From positions 310,001 to 374,000 of the forward strand of contig SAXG01000028.1 of assembly GCA_012932865.1 (NCBI GenBank): DNA of 64,000 nt, read 5' to 3'. Under the pieces are notes generated by a model, which was not told the origin of the DNA, ran no database searches, and was given only the letters and a program-made list of their open reading frames with translations. Shown piece by piece: positions 1 to 8,800 of the stretch (its first letter is position 1; each line of letters opens with the position of its first letter). Both the position numbers and the translations under genes were made by a program. This DNA comes from Amylostereum areolatum. Its lineage: Eukaryota > Basidiomycota > Agaricomycetes > Russulales > Stereaceae.

Positions 1-2
1 AA

Positions 3-182
3 GCCGCCCAACACGCCACTGAACAGTGGTTATACTGGGAGGACGCGGTACTCCGCACTCAGCAGGAACCTCCTTCGCGCTTCAACCACTCTTGGCGCGT
101 CGACGATCTCTTCTGGAAAGGAGAAGACTGGAACCTGCAGGAAGAGGAAGAGTCGAAGGATCACTGGCCGGAACCTTGGTAA
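3..182 (+). CDS. C-terminal end of an unidentified protein, cut by the window start
   Basis: An open frame enters from the left edge and ends at TAA (180-182), giving about 59 residues rich in Trp, Glu and Asp (several W-x2/3-D/E patterns near the end). The composition is clearly protein-like, and it resembles the Trp/acid-rich stretch just upstream of gag in element B, so it may be the tail of a retroelement leader protein. No domain is recognised. A CAT trinucleotide run follows at about 233-253. The start and family cannot be known from this window. Confidence 0.4.
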   Translation, partial: AAQHATEQWLYWEDAVLRTQQEPPSRFNHSWRVDDLFWKGEDWNLQEEEESKDHWPEPW

Positions 183-435
183 GCGCGCGGACGAACTTTT
201 ACCCATCACACACACTCGGACTTTCTCTTTTGCATCATCATCATCATCATCACATTTTTGCATTCATCGTTATGACATTTCTCGGACTAATCACGGACTG
301 CGCCCTCATTCGTACGCATATTTTCCTCGGACTTCTCTACCGTACAGATTCTTATCGCTATGAGGAAAGCGAAGGACTCGGTATTCTCTATGCGACGCGC
401 TGGAAGCATCGCTTATTTATGACTAGCATCTGATT

Positions 436-963
436 ATGTACGAATCCCCGCTTACGACTGACGGCAATGATTACATCACTGCCCCTCCGCATCGCAAGCA
501 TAAAAGAGAAAGCCACAAGGACCACAACATCCTCAGACATTGTCTAACAAACCAACTCGCACTACCCGAACCAACCAATATGTCCTCTACCCTCGCCTCC
601 TCCTCGCGCAACCTCTCCACCACCGACTGCACTCCCCCTGCCACTCCTCCTCCCTCGCCTGTCCCTTCGCGTACTCCCACGCCCGACCCACGCGACGAAG
701 AACTCCTCCGTCATCTCAAACGAGTCACGGAACTCCTAAACTGTCCGGACGTCGCACGCGCCATGAAGAGGCCGAGAAGCCTCGACGAAGAAGCGATGCA
801 GGAGTCGAAGCGAAGATGCGGCATCAAAGGGCTCTTCCAGAAACACGGGCCCCGGTTCAAAAGCCCGGACCACGCAACGACGGCTAGGATAGGGCATCGG
901 CTAGGGTCTCCCACGATAGACGGGGAGGACATAAAAGTAGTCGAGGCGCTGCTGAAGCGGTAG
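436..963 (+). CDS. Hypothetical protein, 175 aa, Pro/Ser-rich with a basic segment
   Basis: ATG-to-TAG frame of 175 codons. Residues about 50-85 are rich in Pro, Ser and Thr; an acidic/leucine stretch follows (DEELLRHLKRVTELLN), then a basic segment (KRPRSLDEEAMQESKRR) that could act as a nuclear signal. No known domain was recognised. It lies between a truncated CDS and a small membrane-protein ORF, just upstream of an LTR-like region, so it may belong to a decayed retroelement rather than be a host gene. The start is simply the first ATG in the frame. Confidence 0.35.
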   Translation: MYESPLTTDGNDYITAPPHRKHKRESHKDHNILRHCLTNQLALPEPTNMSSTLASSSRNLSTTDCTPPATPPPSPVPSRTPTPDPRDEELLRHLKRVTELLNCPDVARAMKRPRSLDEEAMQESKRRCGIKGLFQKHGPRFKSPDHATTARIGHRLGSPTIDGEDIKVVEALLKR

Positions 964-1039
964 AATAATATAATTCTATCGCCTGATTTTGGATAAGGAT
1001 AAAGGAGTGAACATCAAAGCAAAAGAAAGTAGAAGCACA

Positions 1040-1402
1040 ATGCAGCCCACCCAATCATCCGACCTTACGATGTTCACTACAACCACCCCTCAATCGCTTA
1101 TCATTGTTCTAAGCGTAATCGTAGGACTTACCGTCCTCACACTCCTCGTGTCGTCTGTCTTCCTCCAACAATGGCGACGAGCAAGCGATCAAGAACCCGT
1201 TCAAGAAATCCCTTTAACAGTAATCCGGTTCATGAATCAACGGGACGTCGATTCTAGAGAGGGGGCTAGTGTTACAACTCGATCAAGGTATTCCATTTCC
1301 CACTACCTTATTAGGAAGGACATCGCTAAACGACAGATTACGACTGTGCCCCAGCTCGTGACCGTCTCGACGACGCAGCCACGACTGTGCCACAGATTGT
1401 AG
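1040..1402 (+). CDS. Small single-pass membrane protein ORF, about 120 aa
   Basis: First ATG of an open frame ending in TAG at 1402. Residues about 19-42 form one strongly hydrophobic segment (SLIIVLSVIVGLTVLTLLVS) followed by a basic QQWRR, as in a single-pass helix with a cytosolic basic edge. There is no obvious signal peptide upstream, no cysteine-rich ectodomain and no second hydrophobic segment. The 3' part runs into a 41-bp tandem repeat, which is unusual for a host gene. Function unknown. Confidence 0.3.
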   Translation: MQPTQSSDLTMFTTTTPQSLIIVLSVIVGLTVLTLLVSSVFLQQWRRASDQEPVQEIPLTVIRFMNQRDVDSREGASVTTRSRYSISHYLIRKDIAKRQITTVPQLVTVSTTQPRLCHRL

Positions 1403-1690
1403 CCATCTCAACGACGTAGCCACGACTGTGCCCCAGTCGCATACCCGTAGATACCTGATACGACCGTTACCAGATGTACATATATTTGCTCGATCTCCTT
1501 TCCTATAAAAGGAGGCTCGACGAACGAACTATTCCCCAGCTCGTTCTCTTTGTAAATACAGGACTGTTCTAAATAGAACCTCCTCTTCAAACACTAAAGA
1601 GAATCCTCAGCATACTAAGTCGATAAGCTCGCCTAAGTCTTCAGCGAAGACTTACTGCTTTGCGTATCGACATCCACCTTCCTATAACCA
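1340..1690. repeat. LTR-like region with 41-bp tandem repeat and TATA box
   Basis: Three copies of a unit starting ACGACTGTGCC begin at 1340, 1381 and 1422, a 41-bp period. A strong TATA box (TATAAAA, 1504-1510) lies downstream. This arrangement (U3 repeats, TATA, about 150 nt of leader) resembles an LTR promoter unrelated to the A/C or B families. A possible CA end lies near 1670. No second copy is in the window, so solo LTR, 3' LTR of an element entering from the left, or chance cannot be told apart. Confidence 0.3.
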
Positions 1691-1779
1691 AGACGTCTGG
1701 ATCACCTGATCCCACTTCTCACGCGTAAGAGTACTGTAGCCTGAGCCGCTTGTCACGTGATAAGGACCATCCTTAACAA

Positions 1780-1968
1780 GTCTCTCTCCTCTTGTGTATA
1801 TAAGGCTCGCTCTCGCTGTACATATTCCTTATCTCGAGCTAGTCAATTCTACCGACTTTGCTTGCTTTCCCTTGTCTGTTGCCGTGTCTGATCGGCTCTC
1901 CTCCGTCGTCCTCATCTTCTAGTCAGCTGTGTCGTAACTTGGTGCTGTCGCACTAGTCGTTGCTGACA
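1780..1968 (+). repeat. Partial 5' LTR of element A (TATA, R, U5)
   Basis: Matches the last ~190 bp of the C LTR and ends in TGCTGACA (to 1968). TATATAA is at 1797-1803. The predicted RNA 5' segment ATCTCGAGCT is at 1831-1840, 34 nt after the TATA start. Upstream U3 is not homologous to C, so this LTR is either truncated or has a replaced U3. Confidence 0.75.
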
Positions 1969-1970
1969 TA

Positions 1971-1980
1971 AGCTCGAGAT
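1971..1980 (+). other. Self-priming PBS of element A
   Basis: AGCTCGAGAT begins 2 nt after the LTR end and is the exact reverse complement of ATCTCGAGCT (1831-1840) in R. This is the geometry of Tf1-type self-primed reverse transcription. No match to a tRNA 3' end was noticed. Confidence 0.65.
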
Positions 1981-2439
1981 CTGTTTACTCTTGCACCACC
2001 CTACGACCGTCCCTACGTACTGTAGCGTAGTAGTAGTAGTACCCGTCTGGTACTGACCTTGTTCTTCCCCCGTGCCGCCCTAGACCATTGCCCCCAGAGT
2101 ACGCGACTCGTTACCCTGACATTGTGGTCGTGTGCACGTATACCGGTGCCGGCTTGACGTTTCCTCGAAACGTTACACCTACTTGAGACTCTCCAATACC
2201 AGGAGTTGAAAGCTCAGAGGTGACAGTAGAAGGTGCACCCTTGGTGTAGGAAACAAGTAAAAGCGGCGAAAGGAAAGCGGTTTAGGAAGTCTTTGGGCTC
2301 GTGTCCCCTAGACGAAGAGACAGCCAACAGGTCGAGAGGACTGAGGCAGACCGTCCTGCGATCTCGTAACAGAACCACCTTCCCTCGACAAAATCTTCCC
2401 TTGCCGCACAGAGTAACCATTTCGACTGGGGGCTCGTGC

Positions 2440-2841
2440 ATGGAAGATTGGTGCTCGCAAGTACAAGAATTCATCCCCATCAGCGACGACGCTATCATCT
2501 CCCTCATCAACGAGTCTAAAGACCCTTGGGCCTGGCACAATTGGAAGGTCGCCCTCGGCGTAGAAGAACTTGAAGACTCCGTCATAGACGTCCACTTTTA
2601 TCGCCTCAAAATAAGCGAACAAGGAAACGGGAACCTCTACATCTACTTCTGCCCATACATCACCTACCGCTACAAACTCGAGCAACCCCCAAAGTCCTTC
2701 TACGTGCCCAACGAGAAAATACCAGTGGACACTCGACACACCCACCACCTCCTTACACCAGGCAACACCCCCAGCCCCACACCAGAGCCAGAGGTCATCG
2801 ACCTCACCCAGCCAGAGGTCATCGACCTCACCCACTTATAA
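2440..2841 (+). CDS. Element A ORF0 (133 aa) with two VIDLT motifs at its C terminus
   Basis: The first AUG downstream of the predicted transcript start opens this 133-residue frame, which ends in TAA at 2839-2841. It differs from the C copy at about nine positions, mostly conservatively. The tail carries EVIDLT twice, identical to the classical SUMO-interacting core V-I-D-L. The stop is followed in the same frame by 103 codons without stop or ATG, up to the gag ATG at 3151. No known domain was recognised in the body. Role in the element unknown. Confidence 0.55.
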   Translation: MEDWCSQVQEFIPISDDAIISLINESKDPWAWHNWKVALGVEELEDSVIDVHFYRLKISEQGNGNLYIYFCPYITYRYKLEQPPKSFYVPNEKIPVDTRHTHHLLTPGNTPSPTPEPEVIDLTQPEVIDLTHL

Positions 2842-3150
2842 ACAATTCCCTCGTTCGGACTCAACGGTTCCGACTCCAGCTCAGAAACAGGCTCTGACAC
2901 CGACCCCGATAACTGCTGCATCTTCCCCCTCCCACTAGGCATCACTCAAGAAGACGACGACATCTTCACTGCTCGACTTGGAGACAGCACCCAAGAAGTC
3001 GCCTTTGTAACCACTGAACTCAGTGGCATCATCTGGTACTTCACCGACAGAGACCAACCCGACCTCACTGAAGCCGACTTCAACCTCATCGCTGCCTCCG
3101 CCCTACCACCTGTTACCGACGAAGACTTCTCTGACCTCGACGAACCAATC

Positions 3151-4404
3151 ATGGCTGCCCAGTGGATCCGCACCGACCCCCAACCCCCTCTCCCCGCCGA
3201 ACTTGCCAACTGCACCGAAATTGGTGGAACATGGAACATCGTCATCGGCCAAACCGGCTCTCCCATCCAACACATGAATAATGGCACCGACGATGCATGG
3301 CTCATGGAAGTAAATGGCCAATGGGTCGCCATCCCTGCCGTGCTTGTTGCCGCCCTCAACCTGCCACCCCCCACCATCAACGTCACTGCCCCCCCCATCA
3401 CCGTCAACCCCCCTGCGGTCACTGTTAGTGCCCCAGCCGCCGCCGCCAGACCCCCTCGAAAGAAGGTCCATGCAAAAACTCCTGAAGGCTTCTCTGGGAA
3501 ACGAGAGGACTTCAACGACTGGATGCGGTCATGCGAGGAGTACATGTGAGCCGCCGAGGATGACCTCGTGATGGACAAGGACAAAGTCCTCTTCATCCTC
3601 ACCTATATGACGGGGGAAGCAGCACGCACCTGGAAGGCCGAGTACGAGGATGCGCACCTAGCCAATGGAGCCATGGTCGCCTGGGTGGACTTCCACAAAG
3701 CACTCAAAGGGGCCTTCACCGACGTCAATGAGCAGCACCGTGCCGCAGTTGAACTGGACGGGTTCAAACAGACGAAGGGTACCACCGCCCATGAATACTT
3801 TTCCAGGTTTGAACAACTGGCAAGGAAGGCTGGGTACTCCATGGCGCAGGACCCCATCCACCTCATGCAGCTGCTTAAGCACAACATCTACTACCGGACT
3901 ATCGACTCCATCTATGACAGCGGTCACGTCCCTCAGAAATATGAGGACCTCAAGGAGCGCATCATTCTGATTGATGGACTGTGACAGGAGCAGGAGGACC
4001 TGAAAACTCAATGCAGCAGCCCCGCGCAGAACCAAAAACCCAAAGGACAAGGGTCGTCCAATGGGCAGCAAGGGGGACAGGTCCCATGGCGCCGCGACGG
4101 AACCGGCACGGTACACGGTGGCAAAGGACAGCCGATGGACGTTAACCGTGTCGACATTAAGGGCCGATGCTTCCGCTGCGGACAGAATGGCCACCAGGTG
4201 CGGGACTGCAGGGTGGACGTGAAGAACATCCGAGACATGTGGGGGAGGGACCGGTACATGGAACCACCAAAGCGGGAGGCTCGAGCACAGACGTTCGAAA
4301 CACCCACCACTTGGGCTAGGAGCCTGTCGGCCGAAGATCGGAAAAGTGTGATGGACGCGCTTCAAGTTCCACCGAAGGTGGAAGAGAAGAAGGAGGGTTT
4401 TTGA
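3151..4404 (+). pseudogene. gag: Element A gag, broken by two TGA codons
   Basis: Same frame and length as the C gag: a Pro-rich N-terminal segment, a capsid-like helical region, and a CCHC zinc knuckle (CFRCGQNGHQVRDC) near the C terminus. Two premature stops, at 3547-3549 and 3982-3984, both stand where C has CGA, so each is one C-to-T change at a CpG. The natural stop is TGA at 4402-4404, overlapped by the GGGTTTT frameshift heptamer at 4395-4401. Confidence 0.8.
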
Positions 4405-5472
4405 AGGGGCTGACGATGTACACGGCATCTGAAGCCCAAGTTTCTGTTTCTCGCTCTTCTGGTTTTGTTGCGCCTCGGTGGCCTGGTTCTCGTTTGCATA
4501 TGCGCATTGTTGATTCGGACTGTACTACTACGGGGGATATCCCCATTATGACTTCTTTTACGGACTCTATCGGTACGGGCACGCGTCCTGTTGTTATTTT
4601 AGATAGTCAGGCTTCGATTTGTGAGCCTTCGGCTTTGGATACGGCATCAGTTTCGGTTTCAGTTTTGGATACGGCTTTGGATACGGACTCGGTTTTGGTC
4701 ATGGACCCTGTGGAGACAGGGACAATGCCGTGCAATGGAAGGGGCACGGCGCCCAAATCATGTTATATGGCACCTGGAATGGCTCAATGGACGCTTCGTC
4801 GCTTAAGGGAAGACAAACCCGAAAGTGCGATCACAATCCTTCGCATCTGGACACACCATTGACACCGCGACAAAGCTACTTATGAAGCTATCAAGGAGAT
4901 AACTGGAATGGAAGATGAATTGGCATGCCAAGCTCTATTAGAGCTCGCCACTCCCATGCAGTTTATACGCTCCTCGAGCGCTAAGGAACAAACAGTCATT
5001 CCCACACAACTTGTGGTAGATTCCAAGCGCATTGTCAAGGCTCTTGCACTCCTGGACAGTGGTTGCACTGGCTCGTGTATCAACACAAAGTTTGTGCAGG
5101 AAAACCTCATCCCCACGCGACGGACTGCTCGCCCAATCCCAGTACGAAATGCAGACGGCACGCTCAACGCGGGAGATCCCATCACGGAATATGTCATGTT
5201 TCGTCTAAACATTCAAGACCATGAAGAAAACATCGACCTCGCGGTCTCCAATCTAGGAGATACAGACCTCTTCATCGGACATAAGTGGCTGAAAAAGCAC
5301 AATCCTCGCATTGACTGGAAATCGGGATCGATTGAATTCGACCGATGCCCTACAAGTTGCTCTCGTCCCCCTCCACTTCTCAATATTGATGATGACGAAG
5401 AAGAGGAGAAAGAGCCAGTCCACATGGAAAAGGACGAGCAGCTGTTCGCTTTCGACTGGGATGGTTACAAAA
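4401..5472 (+). pseudogene. pol: Element A pol 5' part (protease), truncated
   Basis: In the -1 frame relative to gag. It covers the N-terminal linker and the aspartic protease (LLDSGCTGSCIN, catalytic Asp in DSG) and ends before reverse transcriptase where B1 interrupts it. A premature TGA at 4860-4862 replaces CGA of C, again a CpG transition. After 5472 the frame runs a short way into the B1 LTR and terminates. Confidence 0.8.
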
Positions 5473-5892
5473 TGTCAGAAACGCAGTTTATGAGACCAAT
5501 GAACCGCCTAAGTCGCGACGATGGGAGGAGCGAGAAGAAAATAGATTCGAGAGTGCCGGGGTCTAGGGTAGTGCAACGTGCGCTACAGTACCGTATGACA
5601 AGATGGACAGTCTGAGGAAAAGGGAAAAGGGATGCTGTCCTTATATACAAGTGGGAACAATGGTGCGATGTGATGCGATAGTGGTGCGAGCGGGGGGAAC
5701 AATAAGAAAGGAGTCATGGGGAGGAGGACGGAAGTCCGGAGCAATGATGTCATAGATAAGGATGCGGAACACCGTTCGGAAGTCCGGGCAATGATGTCAT
5801 TGGAGCATGTGATGCGAAGGAAAGTCATGTGCCGTGATGCGTCGCGTGTACAAGGTCTGCAAACGAAGAAAGAAATGGAGTGATCCGTGACA
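5473..5892 (-). repeat. B1 3' LTR (420 bp)
   Basis: Begins TGTCAGAAACG and ends CCGTGACA on the plus strand. By eye it differs from the B1 5' LTR at about 17 positions. A polypurine tract (rich in G, read on the minus strand) lies directly inside it near 5893-5905. The last codons of pol overlap this LTR. Confidence 0.85.
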
Positions 5893-8800
5893 TTACCCCC
5901 CCTTTAAGACGCGCTTTCGCCTGGAGCGCGATGTCATCTGCAAGGGTGGATGCGAGAAAATCGTCAAAGGAGATGCCGAGGGAACGCACGGGGCGGGGCG
6001 CATTTGGATGGCGCTTGTGGAAAGCGTCAATCATGTCGGTAACCTTTGAGAGCGACGAACGCGGGAGCCAGGTGTTTTCGGAGTCGGGATAGCCGGCCCA
6101 CTTGACGAGGTACTGAATACCTTTCTTGTTACGAGTTGGTTTAGAGTCGACAATGTCTTCAACGTCGTATTCTTCTTCATCGTCGATGAGGTCTGGTGGC
6201 GGCTGTTCATAATTTGGCCCGTGAGCGGCTGTCTCCTTGTACGCGGTGAGCAGCGAGGCATGGAAGACTGAATGGATTCGCCACGTCTTTGGCAGCTTCA
6301 AGCGGTAGTTGACTGGGCTGATGACGTCAATGATTTCGAAGGGTCCAAATCGTTTGGCAGCAAGCTTAGCTTTCGGTCTCGTCATCTTCAGGTTTTTGCC
6401 TTCTAGCCATACTTTGTCTCCGACGGCAAACTGCGTTGATTTGCTGACCGTGTCGCCATTGTAGTACTTCATCAAGTCTGAAGCGAGGGCAAGGCTGGCC
6501 TTGATCTCCTGTCGGACTTCTTCAAGTTGACGGAGGCGTTCTTCAACTGCGGGGACCTTTGAGGACGGGTTTACGGATGGGTACATTTTCGGGAGGAAGC
6601 CATAGAGGACTTCAAAGGGAGCCTTTCCAGTAGCTGCATGGGTGCGAGAGTTGTGAGAAAACTCGAAGAAGGGTAACCACTTCACCCAGTCATCTTGACG
6701 GTAGTTGCAGAATACTCGCAGAAACTGCTCGAGGTTCTGGTTCTCGCGTTCGGTTTGGCCGTCTGTCTGTGGGTGATACGCTGTGCTGAGGGCGGACTTG
6801 ATCCCGAGCTTCTCGTTGAGTGTACGCATCACCTGTCCAGCAAATTGGGGTCCACGATCCGAGATGATCTTGTCTGCTAAGCCGTAGTGTCGGTATACCT
6901 TGTCGAAGAGAATGTCGGCCGTGCCATCACTGGTGATCTTTGTTGTACATGGGGTGGTAACCACCATCTTAGTGAGGCGATCGACCACGACATTGACGGC
7001 GTTATAGCCTTCGCAGTCAGGGAGTTCGACGATGAAGTCGGTGGAGATGACGCCAAATGGTCGATCGGGTACTTCGTTTGGGATCATGTCGACGTGGGGT
7101 CGGCTGCTCTGTGTCTTCGTCGACTGGCAGGTTGCGCATCCTGCTACGAAGTCGCGGACAAAGACAGACATGCCAGGCCACCAATATTCACGACTCACAA
7201 GCTCGTAAGTCTTGAAGCGACCGGGGTGTCCAGCCAGGGGTGATTCATGGTACATTTTGACAATGTCGCGTCGCAACTCGTCGTCTGCAGGGACATATAC
7301 CTTTCCTCTAAACAGGACCAGGCCTTCTTCGTAGTTCCACTCTTGAAGGTTCTTGACGAGTGTACGTGGTCCGTTTCGTAAGATGGCGTCCAGGGCTTGA
7401 ACGACCTCGATGTCCTTGGTTTTGCAGTCGCGGATACGTCGTCGGAGTTCGACATCACCGAGGGAGGTTACTGCTCCTGGCCTTGTTGCGCGTACTTGGA
7501 AGTACTTGGGGTCAAGCAAGACGCGCTCCTTGTTGTCGTTTTCAACACCATCCTTGTGATCGGGTCGTCGAGACATTGGATCCGGGCGGTGGGAAATTCC
7601 TGGTTTATGGACGAGCGAGAAGTCAAATCGAGTGAGGAATAGAGCCCAACGTGCCTGTCGGCGGCTCAGCTTCTGTGCCGTCTTGAAGTGCTCCAGGTTC
7701 TTGTGATCTGTCCAGATTTCGACGGTGTCGGGGGCGCCTTCGAGGTAGTGGCGCCAGGCTTCAAGCGCACGGATGATCGCAAGCAGCTCCTTGTCGTAGA
7801 TATCGTAGTTCCGTTCCGGTTCTGATAGGGCCTTGGACAGATACGCCACTGGATGCCAGTGACCGTCATCGCCTTTCTGCGAGAGTATACCTCCAGTAGC
7901 AAAGCCCGAGGCATCGACTTCAACGAGGTAAGGCTTCTTTGGGTCAGGCATGACCAAGACGGGGGAGGAAGTAAACGCAGCTTTCAGTGCGTCAAACGCA
8001 GTTTGGCAGTCCGTCGACCAGTCCCATGTGCAGTCCTTCTTTGTCAGGTCAAATAGGGGTCGTGCAACCTTGGAGAAGTCTTTGATGAAACGTCGGTAGA
8101 AGTTGCCGAAGCCGAGGAAGGATTGCACATCTTTGACCGTTCGTGGTGTCGGCCAGTCCTGAATACCTGCTACCTTGACGGGGTCCATAGCGATCTTGTC
8201 GTGCGAGATGATGAGTCCGAGGTATTCGACAGAGTCTTGTTCAAAGCCGCATTTCTCCGGTTTGAGGAAGAGGTCGTTGTCTTGCAAACACTGCAGAACC
8301 TGCCGCACTATGGCACGGTGTTCGTCCATGGTGCGAGTGAACACCAAGATGTCGTCCATGTAGATGATGACCTTGCCCGAGTCGATGAGATCCTTGAACA
8401 GTTCATTCATCATTGCCTGAAACGTCGCAGGGGAGTTCATAAGCCCAAAAAACATCACCGTAGGTTCGAAGAGACCGCGATTCGTCTTGAACGCAGCCTT
8501 CCACTCGTCGCCTTCCTTGATGCGGACATTGTTGTAGCCCCAGCGAACATCCATCTTGGAGAAGATCTTTGCACCTTTGAGGCGGTCGACAATTTCAGAG
8601 ATCAGTGGCAAGGGGTATTCATTCTTGACAGTGCCCTTGTTTAATTCTCGATAGTCCTGTACGGGACGCAGCTTTCCATCCTTTTTCTTCACAAAGAAGA
8701 ACGGACTCGCCTGAGGTGACTTCGAAGGGCGGATATAGCCCTTCTTCAGGTGGTCGTCGAGGAAGGTGTCGAGTTTGATCTGCTCGGAAGGTGAGAGGGG

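Larger units (their letters stand above)
1780..5472 (+). mobile_element. Element A: decayed Ty3/gypsy chromovirus, 3' truncated by B1
   Basis: Close relative of element C over its leader, ORF0, gag and first third of pol. It keeps the end of a 5' LTR (to 1968), the PBS-like site, ORF0, and gag/pol broken by three in-frame TGA codons. The copy stops within pol at 5472, where the LTR of B1 begins; the equivalent C sequence continues into reverse transcriptase. U3 upstream of about 1780 does not match C. The remaining 3' half is not in this window. Confidence 0.85.

Noticed and set aside
1040..1402. Small membrane ORF next to an LTR as a possible env gene
   Set aside because: Only about 120 residues with one hydrophobic segment and no signal peptide, ectodomain cysteines or cleavage site.
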